Source: Bordetella hinzii LMG 13501 (GTDB lineage: Bacteria; Pseudomonadota; Gammaproteobacteria; Burkholderiales; Burkholderiaceae_B). Taken from it: 64,000 bases of DNA. Shown in pieces: positions 10,992 through 19,675 of the stretch (the stretch's first letter is position 1; the number at the start of each line of letters is the position of its first letter). A model generated the notes under the pieces. That model made no database searches and was not told the DNA's origin. It saw only the letters and a program-made list of their open reading frames with translations. Location: assembly GCF_001548475.1 (NCBI RefSeq), contig NZ_LRUJ01000026.1, positions 1 through 64,000 on the forward strand. The letters run 5' to 3'. Made by a program: the position numbers and the translations under genes.

Positions 10992-11321
10992 ATGAAAACC
11001 CTGACTTCCGCCCTGTTGATGTCCATGGCCATGTTGAGCGCCGGCGCCTATGCCTCGCAGAACATCGAGCCCAACAACGTCCCCTTCCAGGGCGTCTACG
11101 GCCAACAAGACCAGGCCAAGAGCAGCGCCCAGGTGAAGGAAGACCTGGCCCAGGCCAAGGCCAACGGCCAATACACCTTCGGTGAAAACGACTACCCGCC
11201 CGTCGCCGCCGTGAGCACCTCCGGCAAGACGCGCCAGCAGGTCAAGGACGAGCTGGCCCAGGCCAAGGCCAACGGTGATTACACCTTCGGCGATCTGGAC
11301 TACCCGCCCCACGCCAACTAA
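10992..11321 (+). CDS. DUF4148 periplasmic protein
   Basis: This 109-residue protein has a signal peptide (residues 1-21, ending GAYA) and two copies of a 25-residue DUF4148-type unit: VKEDLAQAKANGQYTFGE and VKDELAQAKANGDYTFGD, each followed by DYPP. The family is abundant in Burkholderiales as small exported proteins of unknown function, often strongly expressed under stress. A GGA-containing ribosome-binding site precedes the ATG. The long AT-rich upstream region and the structured 3' region with several hairpins suggest unusual regulation of this transcript. Confidence 0.88.
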   Translation: MKTLTSALLMSMAMLSAGAYASQNIEPNNVPFQGVYGQQDQAKSSAQVKEDLAQAKANGQYTFGENDYPPVAAVSTSGKTRQQVKDELAQAKANGDYTFGDLDYPPHAN

Positions 11322-11424
11322 GCGCGAGCCACGCGCGATGCAGTAGCGAGCCAGAGCAACGGCTCGCGCAGTACCTGGACCAGAGCATCGGTCCAGCGCA
11401 GTAAAAGGCCAGAACATCGGCCTT
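11322..11424 (+). ncRNA. Tandem hairpin array in the 3' region of the DUF4148 transcript
   Basis: After a small first hairpin (GCGCG / CGCGC, 11322-11336), three hairpins follow with a period of 28-30 bases. Each is preceded by GCAGTA (11340, 11368, 11398) and has an eight-base loop AGAGCAAC, AGAGCATC or AGAACATC closed by CC/GG. The stems differ entirely in sequence yet stay complementary: GCGAGCC/GGCTCGC, CTGGACC/GGTCCAG and AAGGCC/GGCCTT. Conserved loops and linkers with compensating stems point to selection on RNA structure. It may be a 3'-UTR-derived small RNA or a protein-binding sponge. I know no named family for it. Confidence 0.6.
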
Positions 11425-11445
11425 GGCCGGACGCGCTCCGGCCGG

Positions 11446-11477
11446 AAACGCCGGCTCCTCCGCCGGCGTTTCTTTTT
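11446..11477 (+). terminator. Intrinsic terminator after the hairpin array
   Basis: A perfect ten-base stem AAACGCCGGC / GCCGGCGTTT with a six-base loop is followed by CTTTTT. One more GC-rich hairpin (GGCCGG/CCGGCC, 11425-11443) lies directly before it. It ends the DUF4148 transcript and shows that the hairpin array is transcribed with it. Confidence 0.88.
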
Positions 11478-11494
11478 GGGCGATCTGCTCTACT

Positions 11495-12436
11495 ATGCGC
11501 GCTTGCCTGGATTCACCGAGTCGTCTCTTGCCTTCCTCTTCCCCGCCGTCCAGGGCCACGGCCATCGGCCTGCTCGCCATTGTGTGCTGGAGCGCCGCCG
11601 TCGGCCTGATACGCAGCATCGCCGAAGCCCTGGGGCCGGCAGGCGGCGCGGCCTGCCTGTTCACCGCCAGCGCCCTGCTGGTCTGCCTGGTGCGCGGCCT
11701 GCCCGCCCTCTCGCGCTTTCATCCCGTCTATCTGTATGGCTGCGGCGCCCTCTTTGCCGCCTATGAAATCTGCCTGGCGCTGGCCATCGGCCTGGCGCAT
11801 ACCCGGGCCGAATCGCTGGAACTCGGGATGATCAACTATCTTTGGCCCAGCCTGACCATTGTCGTGGCCGTGCTGGCGCGCCAGGCCCGCGGCAATTGGC
11901 TGCTGTGGCCGGGCGCCGCGCTGTCCTTTCTGGGCATTGTCTGGATCACAGGCGAGGGCCAGGCCCTGTCGTTTGCCCGTCTGCAGGCCAATATCGCGGG
12001 CAACCCGCTGGCCTACGGCCTGGCCTTCGCGGCCGCCGGCCTGTGGGCGGCCTATTCCGTGCTTACACGCCGCTACGGGCGCGGCGAAAACGGCGTGGCG
12101 CTGTTCCTGACGGTCTCTGCCGCGCTGTTGTGGATCCATCATGGCCTGGGCGACGAAGCCAATGTGCTCGCCGCGCTGGTGTCCCATCCCGGCGCGGCCG
12201 GGCAGGTGCTGATACTGGGGGCGCTGGTCGCCACGGGCTATAGCTGCTGGAACCACGGCATACAGAAAGGCAATATGGCCTTCCTCGCCGCGGCATCCTA
12301 TTTCACGCCGGTGCTCTCGGCGCTGCTGGCCGCCGCCTGGCTGCAGCAACAGCCCGGCGCGGCGTTCTGGCAAGGCGTGGCCATGGTGACGCTGGGCTCG
12401 CTGGTCTGCTGGCAGGCCACGCGGGCACGCGCCTGA
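11495..12436 (+). CDS. yddG: YddG-type DMT-superfamily exporter, probably of aromatic amino acids
   Basis: This 313-residue membrane protein has ten predicted hydrophobic segments and the EamA/DMT duplication. Segments such as AIGLLAIVCWSAAVGLIRSI, EALGPAGGAA, LWPSLTIVVAVL and YFTPVLSALLAA follow the YddG family, whose E. coli member exports aromatic amino acids and some other metabolites. I chose the ATG at 11495 because the upstream terminator ends at 11477; the ribosome-binding site is weak and a TTG at 11528 is possible. It converges with the Liv operon, leaving one base between the genes. The family is good; the substrate is inferred. Confidence 0.75.
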   Translation: MRACLDSPSRLLPSSSPPSRATAIGLLAIVCWSAAVGLIRSIAEALGPAGGAACLFTASALLVCLVRGLPALSRFHPVYLYGCGALFAAYEICLALAIGLAHTRAESLELGMINYLWPSLTIVVAVLARQARGNWLLWPGAALSFLGIVWITGEGQALSFARLQANIAGNPLAYGLAFAAAGLWAAYSVLTRRYGRGENGVALFLTVSAALLWIHHGLGDEANVLAALVSHPGAAGQVLILGALVATGYSCWNHGIQKGNMAFLAAASYFTPVLSALLAAAWLQQQPGAAFWQGVAMVTLGSLVCWQATRARA

Positions 12437-12437
12437 T

Positions 12438-13166
12438 TCACACGCTCAAGTAGGCACGCCGCGCGGCCTCGTCGGCGATCAGTTCGCGCATGCTGCCCTC
12501 GAAGCGGATCTGGCCTTTCTCGAGCACATAGGCGCGGTCGGCCACCAGGGCGGCAAAATGCAGGTTCTGCTCCGACAACAGAATGCTGGCGCCCAGGGAT
12601 TTCAGGCGCAGGATCATCTGCGCCATCTGCTCGACGATGACCGGCGCCACCCCTTCCGAAGGCTCGTCCAGCAGCACCAGATAAGGATTGCCCATCAGCG
12701 TGCGCGCCACCGCCAGCATCTGCTGCTCGCCGCCGCTCATCTGGCCGCCCAGCCGCCGCGGCATGGCGCCCAGGTTGGGAAACAAGGCGTAGAGGTCCTG
12801 CGGCTGCCAATTCGGCGCCGCGCCGCCATCCGGCCAGCGGCGCGGCGGCTGGCGGCCCATATCGAGGTTCTCCTCCACGCTCAGGTCCGTGAAAATGCGC
12901 CTGTCCTCGGGCACATAGCCCAGGCCCAGGCGCGCCACCTCATACGGCGCGAGCGGAGCAATATCCCTGCCCATGAAACGCAGCTCGCCGCGCCGCCGCG
13001 CGACCAGGCCCATGATGCTCTTGATCGTGGTGGACTTTCCCGCGCCATTGCGTCCCATCAGGGCCACCACTTCGCCGCGGCCGACCTGCAGGTCGACACC
13101 GAACAGGATGTGGGCCGCGCCATACCAGGCATCGAGCCCGCGCACCGAAAGCAAGGGCGTATTCAC
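12438..13166 (-). CDS. livF: Branched-chain amino acid-type ABC transporter ATPase (LivF-like)
   Basis: This 242-residue ATPase has Walker A GRNGAGKST, signature MSGGEQQMLA, Walker B LVLLDEPSEGVAP and an SEQN switch region, typical of LivF. It starts at a GTG (13166) whose bases overlap the stop of the livG-like gene (GTGA), so translation is coupled. It is the last gene of a leftward operon: binding protein, fused permease, LivG, LivF. A 12-residue Trp/Pro-rich insert (PPRRWPDGGAAP) after VEENLDMG is unusual. Substrate class is hydrophobic amino acid, amide or urea by family; not resolvable here. Confidence 0.92.
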   Translation of the reverse strand: MNTPLLSVRGLDAWYGAAHILFGVDLQVGRGEVVALMGRNGAGKSTTIKSIMGLVARRRGELRFMGRDIAPLAPYEVARLGLGYVPEDRRIFTDLSVEENLDMGRQPPRRWPDGGAAPNWQPQDLYALFPNLGAMPRRLGGQMSGGEQQMLAVARTLMGNPYLVLLDEPSEGVAPVIVEQMAQMILRLKSLGASILLSEQNLHFAALVADRAYVLEKGQIRFEGSMRELIADEAARRAYLSV

Positions 13167-13930
13167 TGGCCGTCCCCCGCGGCTTCGAACGTCCGGCCGG
13201 TGCCGAAATACACCTCCTGCACCTTGGGATGCTGGCGGATTTCCTCGGCCTGTCCCTGGGCGATGAGCCGCCCGCGCGCCAGCACGATCATGCGGTCGGC
13301 ATAGGCGAAGACCACGTCCATGCTGTGTTCGGTGAAAAGCACGGCCAGGCCGCGCTCCACGACAAGGCGCTTGGTCAGCGCCATCAAGGCCTGCCGCTCG
13401 CCCGGCGCCATGCCGGCCGTGGGCTCGTCCATCAGCAGCAGCTTGGGGTCGCCGCCCAGCGCGATGGCCAGTTCGACCCGTTTGACGTCGCCATAGGCCA
13501 ACTCGCTGCAAGGACGGTCGGCCTGCTCGGCCATGCCCACCTGGGCCAGCAAGTCCAGCGCCTCGCCGCGGTAGCGCCTGGCGGCCGCCCGCCCGAAGGC
13601 AAAGACCTGGCCATGATGCGACAGCAGCGCCATCTGCACATTCTCGGCGACCGTGAGCGAGGCAAACGTGGCGGCGACCTGGAAGGTGCGCCCCACGCCC
13701 AGCCGGCAGATCTCGCGCGGCTTGCGGCCAAGCAGTTCCTGCCCGTCCAGGCATACCGACCCGGCGCTTGCGCGCAGCTGCCCGCCCACCAGGTTGAACA
13801 GGGTGGACTTGCCCGCGCCGTTGGGCCCGATCAAGGCCAGGAGCTCGCCGGCCCGCAGATCGAAACTCACGCCGTCGACCGCGCGCACGCCCCCAAAGGC
13901 CACCGCCAGGTCACGCACCCGCAGCATCAT
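13163..13930 (-). CDS. livG: Branched-chain amino acid-type ABC transporter ATPase (LivG-like)
   Basis: This 255-residue ATPase begins MMLRVRDLAVAFGGVRAVDGV and carries Walker A GPNGAGKST, the Q-loop TFQVAATF, a degenerate signature (SELAYGDVKRVELA), Walker B LLLMDEPTAGMAP and the switch TEHSMDVVF. The signature LAYGDVKR instead of LSxGxxR is usual for LivG/UrtD relatives. The start ATG overlaps the permease stop (ATGA) and its own stop overlaps the LivF start. With LivF it forms the heterodimeric motor of the importer. Confidence 0.92.
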   Translation of the reverse strand: MMLRVRDLAVAFGGVRAVDGVSFDLRAGELLALIGPNGAGKSTLFNLVGGQLRASAGSVCLDGQELLGRKPREICRLGVGRTFQVAATFASLTVAENVQMALLSHHGQVFAFGRAAARRYRGEALDLLAQVGMAEQADRPCSELAYGDVKRVELAIALGGDPKLLLMDEPTAGMAPGERQALMALTKRLVVERGLAVLFTEHSMDVVFAYADRMIVLARGRLIAQGQAEEIRQHPKVQEVYFGTGRTFEAAGDGQ

Positions 13931-15816
13931 GGCCGCGCCCCCTGCCCGCGCCGCGCCAGCTGGCCGCAGAACCCGGCGATGCCCTGCGGGAAGGCCAGGA
14001 CCAGCAGCAGGATGATGCCGCCGAACAGCGCCCGCCAATATTCCGTGGCGCGCATCACGTAATCCTGGAGAAAGGTGAAGCTGGCCGCCCCCACGATGGG
14101 GCCCGCCAGGGATTGCACCCCGCCCAGCAGCACCATGACCAGGCCATCGACCGACTTGCCCACGGCCATGACGTCCGGCGAAATACTGCCCTTGGAAAAC
14201 GCGAAAAGCGCGCCGGCCAGCCCGCCGAACAGGCCGGCCACGACGAAGGCGGCCCACTGCACCCGCCTGACGTCGATGCCGATGGCCTCGGCGCGCAGGG
14301 CCGAATCGCGCGCGGCGCGCAAGGCGTAGCCGAAAGGTGAAAACAGGATGTGGCGCAAGGCCCACAGCGACAGCCCGGCCAGCGCCAGGACGGCATAGTA
14401 GAAGGCCGTGCCGGACAGCCAATCGGCCGGCCAGACGCCGACCATGCCGTTCGAGCCGCCCGTGAAGGCATCCCACTGGAAGACCACCGACCACACGATT
14501 TGCGAGAATGCCAGGGTCAGCATGGCGAGGTAGACGCCGGACAGGCGCACGCAGAACCAGCCGAAGACCAGGGCGCCCAGGCCCGCGGCCAACGGCGCGA
14601 ACAGGAGCGCCGCCTCCATTGGCAAGGCGGCGGCCTTGAGCAGCAGCGCCGCGCCGTAGGCGCCCAGCCCGAAATAGGCGGCGTGGCCGAAGGAATGCAT
14701 GCCGCCCGGCCCCATGATGAAGTGCAGGCTGGCGGCAAACAGCACGGCGATCAGGACGTCCTGGGCCAGCACCACCGCGTAGGGCAGCGCCTGGGCCGCC
14801 AGCGGCAACAGCGCCAGGACGGCCAGCACGGCGGCAAAGACGGCCAGCATGCGCGGCGAGGCGAAGGCCAGCGGCGCCTCCACCGGCCCGGCGCCACGGC
14901 CGGCCGCCTGCGGCTTGCCGAACAGCCCCCAGGGCCGCACGACCAGCACCGCGGCCATGAACAAAAACTCCACCACCAGCGTCAGCTTGGAAAACGACAG
15001 GCTGATGCCCAGCCATTGCACCGTGCCCAGGCCGATGCACAAGGCCTTGATCTCGGCGATCAGCAGGGCCGCCACGTAGGCGCCCGGCAGCGACCCCATC
15101 CCGCCCACCACGACGACGACGAAAGCATCGCCGATGATGCGCAGGTCCAGGCTCAGGCTGGCCGGTTCGCGCGGCAGCTGCAGCGCGCCGCCCAGGCCGG
15201 CCAGCATGGCGCCCAGCGCGAACACGCCCGTGAATAGCCAAGCCTGGTTCACCCCCAGGGCGCCGAGCATTTCCCTGTCCTGCGAGGCCGCGCGCAACCG
15301 CCGTCCCCAGCGGCTGCGGGTCAAAAGCAGCCACAACAGCCCCAACACCACGGGGCCGATCACCATCAGGACCAGGTTGTAGACGGGATAGCGCCGGCCC
15401 AGCAGGTCGACCGCCCCGCTCAAGCCCGGCGCCCGCGGGCCCAGCAGGTCCTCCGCGCCCCAGAGCCAGAGCGCGGCGTCATTGATGACCAGCACCAGGG
15501 CGAAGGTCGCCAGCAGCTGGAAGAGCTCCGGCGCGCGGTAAATGCGGCGCAGCAGGAAAATCTCGATCAGCGCGCCCAGGGCCCCCACGGCCAAGGCGGC
15601 GGCCAGCACCCCGAACCAGAAGCCCAGCGCGCCGCCGCCAATGCGCTCGACCAGGGCATAGGCCACATACACGCCCAGCATATAAAGCGAGCCGTGCGCG
15701 AAATTGACCAGCCGCGTGACCCCGAAGATCAGCGACAGCCCGGCCGCCACCAGAAACAGCGAAGACGCCTCGGCCAGTCCGTTGAGCAGCTGCGCCAGGA
15801 AACCCGTTACATCCAT
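13927..15816 (-). CDS. Fused LivH-LivM ABC permease
   Basis: This 629-residue membrane protein joins two permeases that are usually separate. Residues 1-295 are LivH-like (LSLIFGVTRLVNFAHGSLYMLG, EIFLLRRIYRAPELF, VVVVVGGMGSLPGAYVAALLIAEI). After a short linker around PQAAGRGAGPVEAP (about 303-316), the rest is LivM-like (HFIMGPGGMHSFGHAAYFGLGAYGAAL, FVVAGLFGGLAGALFAF, LVMVLLGGVQSLAGPIVGA). The fusion should fix the stoichiometry of the channel. It starts 16 bases after the binding-protein gene and overlaps LivG. No frameshift or stop interrupts it, so the fusion is real in this sequence. Confidence 0.93.
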   Translation of the reverse strand: MDVTGFLAQLLNGLAEASSLFLVAAGLSLIFGVTRLVNFAHGSLYMLGVYVAYALVERIGGGALGFWFGVLAAALAVGALGALIEIFLLRRIYRAPELFQLLATFALVLVINDAALWLWGAEDLLGPRAPGLSGAVDLLGRRYPVYNLVLMVIGPVVLGLLWLLLTRSRWGRRLRAASQDREMLGALGVNQAWLFTGVFALGAMLAGLGGALQLPREPASLSLDLRIIGDAFVVVVVGGMGSLPGAYVAALLIAEIKALCIGLGTVQWLGISLSFSKLTLVVEFLFMAAVLVVRPWGLFGKPQAAGRGAGPVEAPLAFASPRMLAVFAAVLAVLALLPLAAQALPYAVVLAQDVLIAVLFAASLHFIMGPGGMHSFGHAAYFGLGAYGAALLLKAAALPMEAALLFAPLAAGLGALVFGWFCVRLSGVYLAMLTLAFSQIVWSVVFQWDAFTGGSNGMVGVWPADWLSGTAFYYAVLALAGLSLWALRHILFSPFGYALRAARDSALRAEAIGIDVRRVQWAAFVVAGLFGGLAGALFAFSKGSISPDVMAVGKSVDGLVMVLLGGVQSLAGPIVGAASFTFLQDYVMRATEYWRALFGGIILLLVLAFPQGIAGFCGQLARRGQGARP

Positions 15817-15832
15817 GGGCTTTGCCGCGGCC

Positions 15833-17038
15833 TCAGTCCGCCCGGCGCAACTTGCGCACTTCGTCGTCCGGCGGCATCACCGCGGCGCCATCCACATAGC
15901 GGAAGTCCGTCATGATGCCTTTGCCGTCCTTATAGGCCAGCCGGCCCACATAGGCGCCCATGGTGGACTGATGGTCCAAGGCCCGGTACTCGATCGGGCC
16001 GAAAGGGATGGTGAGTTTCAGGCCGGCGAAGGCCTTGATCATGGCCTCGGTATCGGTCGAACCCGCGCGGCGCATGCCCTCGGCCAGCGACTTGATGGCG
16101 CTATAGCCCACCACGGACCCCAGGCGCGGATAATCGTGGAACTTGGCCTCATAGGCCTTCAGGAAAGCCTGGTGCTCGGGCGTGTCGATGAACTGCCAGG
16201 GGTAGCCGGTGACGATCCAGCCTTCGGGCGTCTCGTCGCGGAAGGTGTCCAGATACTCCGGCTCGCCGGTCAGCACACTGACCACCGGCCTGTCCTTGAA
16301 CAGCCCGCGCGTGGTTCCTTCGCGCACGAACTTCGTCACGTCGGTGGCGAACAGCACATTGAAAATGGCATCCGGCCTGGCATCGGCCAGGGCCTGGGCC
16401 ACGCTGCCCGCGTCCACCTTGCCCAGCGGCACGGCCTGTTCGGTCACGAACTCGATGTCTGGCTGCGCGGCCTTCATCAGCGTCTTGAACGTGCCGACGG
16501 CCGACTGGCCGTACTCATAATTGGGATAGACGATGGCCCAGCGCTTTTTCTTCAGCTTCAGGGCCTCGGGCACCAGCATCGCCACCTGCATATAGGTCGA
16601 GGTGCGCAGGCGGTAGGTATAGCGGTTACCGTCCTGCCAGACGATCTTGTCGGTCAGCGGCTCGCTGGCCAGGAAGAACACCTTTTTCTGGCGGGCGAAA
16701 TCGCTCAAGGCCAGGCCAATATGCGACAGGAAAGAGCCGGTCAGCACATCGACCTTCTCGCGCGAGAACAGCTCTTCGGCCGCGCGCACGGCGTCGCCTG
16801 GATTGGCGTTGTCGTCGCGGATCACCAGTTCGAGCGGCTTGCCGCCGATGCCGCCGGCCGCGTTGACCTCGTCCACCGCCAGCTGCATGCCTTTTTTATA
16901 CGGCTCCAGAAAAGCGGGCTGCGCCTTGTAGCTGTTGATCTCGCCGATCCGGATCGTGCCCTGCGCGGCCGCGGCCGCGCCCAGGGCCGTCAAGCCCGCT
17001 GCCATCAGCAGCCGGACGCCGCCCAAGCAAACCTTCAT
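15833..17038 (-). CDS. ABC transporter substrate-binding protein (LivJ/K, Leu/Ile/Val family)
   Basis: This 401-residue protein has a signal peptide (residues 1-27, ending GAAAAAQ) and the type-I periplasmic binding fold of the Peripla_BP_6 family: IRIGEINSYKAQPAFLEPYKKGMQLAVDEVNAAGGIGG, DDNANPGDAVRAAEEL and VDVLTGSFLSHIGLAL. It feeds the fused permease downstream. I chose the ATG at 17038 because GGGGA lies just upstream; MGNI at 17050 lacks a ribosome-binding site. It is the first gene of the four-gene operon. The ligand is not identifiable. Confidence 0.92.
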   Translation of the reverse strand: MKVCLGGVRLLMAAGLTALGAAAAAQGTIRIGEINSYKAQPAFLEPYKKGMQLAVDEVNAAGGIGGKPLELVIRDDNANPGDAVRAAEELFSREKVDVLTGSFLSHIGLALSDFARQKKVFFLASEPLTDKIVWQDGNRYTYRLRTSTYMQVAMLVPEALKLKKKRWAIVYPNYEYGQSAVGTFKTLMKAAQPDIEFVTEQAVPLGKVDAGSVAQALADARPDAIFNVLFATDVTKFVREGTTRGLFKDRPVVSVLTGEPEYLDTFRDETPEGWIVTGYPWQFIDTPEHQAFLKAYEAKFHDYPRLGSVVGYSAIKSLAEGMRRAGSTDTEAMIKAFAGLKLTIPFGPIEYRALDHQSTMGAYVGRLAYKDGKGIMTDFRYVDGAAVMPPDDEVRKLRRAD

Positions 17039-17105
17039 GATATTCCCCATCGTGATTGTGATGCGCGCCGCCGCGCGAGCCACAGAGTACACCGAGGCGC
17101 GGCCC

Positions 17106-18716
17106 TCAGGCGAGCGGGGCCTGTCCCCGAGCCCGGTACCACTGCGCAAAGGCCTCGGCCCGCAAAGGCGGGGACACCAGGAAACCCTGGACATAGGCCA
17201 CGTCGCGCGCGCGCAGATAGTCCATCTGCGCCTGCTCGCTCACCCCCTCGGCGACCACCGCCAGGTCCAGGCGCTTGGCCAGCGCCAGGATGAGGTCCAG
17301 GATGGGTGTCTCCGGTTCGGGACCGGTGATCGCCTCGATGAAAAGCTTGTCTATCTTCAGGTAATCCACCGGAAACTGCTGTAGATAAGACAAAGAACAA
17401 TAGCCGGCGCCAAAGTCGTCGATGGCAATGCGCACCCCGGCCGCCCGCATGCTGCGGATATGGTGCTGCACCCGGCCGGTGTCTTCGACCAGGCTGCGCT
17501 CGGTCAACTCCAGCACCAATTGCGGCGCGCTGGGCGCGACCTGTTCGGCGAAGGCCTCGATATCATCGACAAAGTCGTCGCGCCGCAGGTGTTCGGCCGC
17601 CACGTTCACGCTCAGGTGGAAACCGGGCGGCACGGCCATCAACGGCAAGTCACGCTCGATCAGGCGCAGCGCATGGCGTGTCAGGGCGACGATGGTGCCC
17701 TCGGCCTCGGCCGCTGCGATGAACACCTCCGGACTGACCGCCCCCACCCCCGGCCGTTCCCAGCGCATCAAGGCTTCGGCGCCTTCGCAGCGCCCGCTCA
17801 AGGTGTCATAGAGGGGCTGGTATTCCATATGGAATTCGCCAGCGCGCATGCCCCGGTGTATCTGGTCCCGGAAGGCCATGCGCTGCATTTGCAGACGATG
17901 CACCGCCCAGGCCATCAGGCCGCCCAGCACCAGCGCCATCGGCAGGAAGACCAGCAGCAAGCGCCGCCATTCCTGCAGCACCTGCGTGCTCGGCAAGGAC
18001 ACCTCGATGACGACGGGCACGCTCTCCGACGTGAAGGCCTCGCGGGCGCTCACGGAGCCGTAGTCGCGCGGCACGAAGGTCGAGTCGCGGGCCGGACGGC
18101 TGGTCAGCATCATGCCGCCATCGATCTTCAGTTCGATACGGTGGTTGTTCAAGGCCGCCACCGAATCCAGCAGATCCTGCAGATACTGGCTGTCGACGAC
18201 CGCCATCGCGTGGCGTTCGCCCGGGCCCGCCGCGCCGGCCAGCAAGGCCGGGCGTCCCTGCATGAGCGGGGTGCCGTCGACCAGCCGCAGCCAGCGCCCG
18301 GGCGGGATGTCGGAGGGCCATTCGTACACGGCGCCGCGCGGCAAGGTGATGAGCGAAGCGCAATACACCCGCCGCCCCTCGAACAGGGCCAGGGAGCGGA
18401 AATACGGCCGCATGCTCATGATGCGCGACAGGATGGGCTGGGCATCGCCGCAGTCTTCGTGCAATAGCGGCCCCATGGTGTCGACCGCCACCCAGGCCTC
18501 GCGCAAAATGCGCTCGATATGGTTGCGGCTGATGCTGGCCTCGGTCTGCGCCTGCGTCAGGCTCAGCCGCTGCGCGCCCGCCCAGGTGAGCGCCAGGCAG
18601 GCCACCAGGGGCAGCAGCAGGGCCGCCGCCAACGGGATATAGCGCCAATACCTGCCACGCTGGACGGTCAAATCGGCGTTTTGCAATCTTCGGTACCGCC
18701 CCTGTTTCTGGATCAC
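17106..18716 (-). CDS. CSS-motif EAL-domain cyclic-di-GMP phosphodiesterase
   Basis: This is a 536-residue inner-membrane enzyme. A membrane segment (26-47) and a second one near 235-257 enclose a periplasmic CSS-type sensor with Cys89 (HEDCGD) and Cys119 (VYCAS); family members use such cysteines for redox control through DsbA/DsbB. The cytoplasmic EAL domain has every catalytic element: EGAEALMRW, SVNVA, LELTER, IDDFGAGY, LKIDKLF and AEGVS, so it should cleave c-di-GMP. I used a GTG start at 18716 with AAGG upstream, since the longer frame adds low-complexity sequence that belongs to the neighbouring gene. No GGDEF partner lies in this window. Confidence 0.9.
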   Translation of the reverse strand: MIQKQGRYRRLQNADLTVQRGRYWRYIPLAAALLLPLVACLALTWAGAQRLSLTQAQTEASISRNHIERILREAWVAVDTMGPLLHEDCGDAQPILSRIMSMRPYFRSLALFEGRRVYCASLITLPRGAVYEWPSDIPPGRWLRLVDGTPLMQGRPALLAGAAGPGERHAMAVVDSQYLQDLLDSVAALNNHRIELKIDGGMMLTSRPARDSTFVPRDYGSVSAREAFTSESVPVVIEVSLPSTQVLQEWRRLLLVFLPMALVLGGLMAWAVHRLQMQRMAFRDQIHRGMRAGEFHMEYQPLYDTLSGRCEGAEALMRWERPGVGAVSPEVFIAAAEAEGTIVALTRHALRLIERDLPLMAVPPGFHLSVNVAAEHLRRDDFVDDIEAFAEQVAPSAPQLVLELTERSLVEDTGRVQHHIRSMRAAGVRIAIDDFGAGYCSLSYLQQFPVDYLKIDKLFIEAITGPEPETPILDLILALAKRLDLAVVAEGVSEQAQMDYLRARDVAYVQGFLVSPPLRAEAFAQWYRARGQAPLA

Positions 18717-18754
18717 ATTGCCTTGTGGCTCCAGCGTACCCGAGTTTTGGGCGT

Positions 18755-19516
18755 TCAGGCTTGTTCGCGCCGGCGCGAAAACAGCCAACCCAGGAAAACC
18801 AGGCTGCCCGCGCCCAGCAGCCCGGCCGCCGCGTAATAGACCGGCCGCGCGCGGCTGGCATGCTCGGCATGCAGACCGGCGCGCGCGATTGCCTTCGCGT
18901 CGGCGCCGGCGGCCAGCGGCGCCGGGTCCAGCGGCGCCACGATATAGGCAAAGGCGAGCAACACCCCGCCCAGCAAGACCAGGAAAAGCGCGCCCCACCC
19001 CAGGCCGGCCACCCGCGGCGCCCGCGCGGGCTTGGCGGACTTGGCGGCGCTTTTGCCGGTTTTGGCGGTTTTGACCGGCTTGGCGGATTTGGCGGGTTTG
19101 CCGCCTTGCGGGCTTTTCTCGGCGCGCGGCTCGCGCAGGCGCCGCCATAGGCCGGGCGCACCCGCGGCCAGCCCCAGGGCCACGGTCGCGCCCATCAGCG
19201 CGGCGGCCGACACATGGCTGTTGCCCGCCAGCCAATCAGCCTGCCCGCCAACCAGCGCGCTGCGCCCCAGCCAAGCATGCAAGGCATGGCCGCTGGCATA
19301 ACAGGCGGCCAGCGCCGCGACGACCGACACAAACACCAGAACGCCGCTGGCCAGGTCCTGCTGACGCTCGGTCTCGAAAGTCTGCACGGCGCGCCGCACC
19401 AGCGCCAGGCATAGACCCGCCAGCGCCAGCAATATCGCGGCCGTGATCCAGGCCAAGGAAAAACCATACACAAAGCGCGCCAAGGCGACCGTCATCGAAG
19501 AAACCATTCCGTTCAT
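18755..19516 (-). CDS. Multi-pass membrane protein with a Lys/Ala-rich histone-like loop
   Basis: This 253-residue protein has hydrophobic segments near 14-38, 58-78, 100-120, 173-196 and 226-244. Between the third and fourth lies a strongly basic stretch (about 127-168) built of repeated K-[ST/P]-A-K units (AKSAKPVKTAKTGKSAAK), like bacterial histone-H1/AlgP tails. The positive loop is probably cytoplasmic and might touch nucleic acid or the nucleoid. It lies 38 bases upstream of the phosphodiesterase gene in the same direction, so co-transcription is likely. I do not recognise the family. Confidence 0.7.
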   Translation of the reverse strand: MNGMVSSMTVALARFVYGFSLAWITAAILLALAGLCLALVRRAVQTFETERQQDLASGVLVFVSVVAALAACYASGHALHAWLGRSALVGGQADWLAGNSHVSAAALMGATVALGLAAGAPGLWRRLREPRAEKSPQGGKPAKSAKPVKTAKTGKSAAKSAKPARAPRVAGLGWGALFLVLLGGVLLAFAYIVAPLDPAPLAAGADAKAIARAGLHAEHASRARPVYYAAAGLLGAGSLVFLGWLFSRRREQA

Positions 19517-19675
19517 GGGCGACGCTCGTTCTGGCGCCCATTGCCAATCAAATCAGAGGCTTATTTACCATAATTAAAGTCAAAAATCTAAGAAATCACC
19601 TGAAATACATGCGCTGGCGGCGCACACGGCGCGGCCGCGCCGCCCTTGCCCGCGCGGGCGCTCTCCCCTAGAATT

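Noticed and set aside
11340-11424. CRISPR array, considered because of the regular 28-30 base spacing
   Set aside because: Only three units with six-base and eight-base conserved parts; the variable parts are self-complementary stems rather than spacers, and no cas gene is near.
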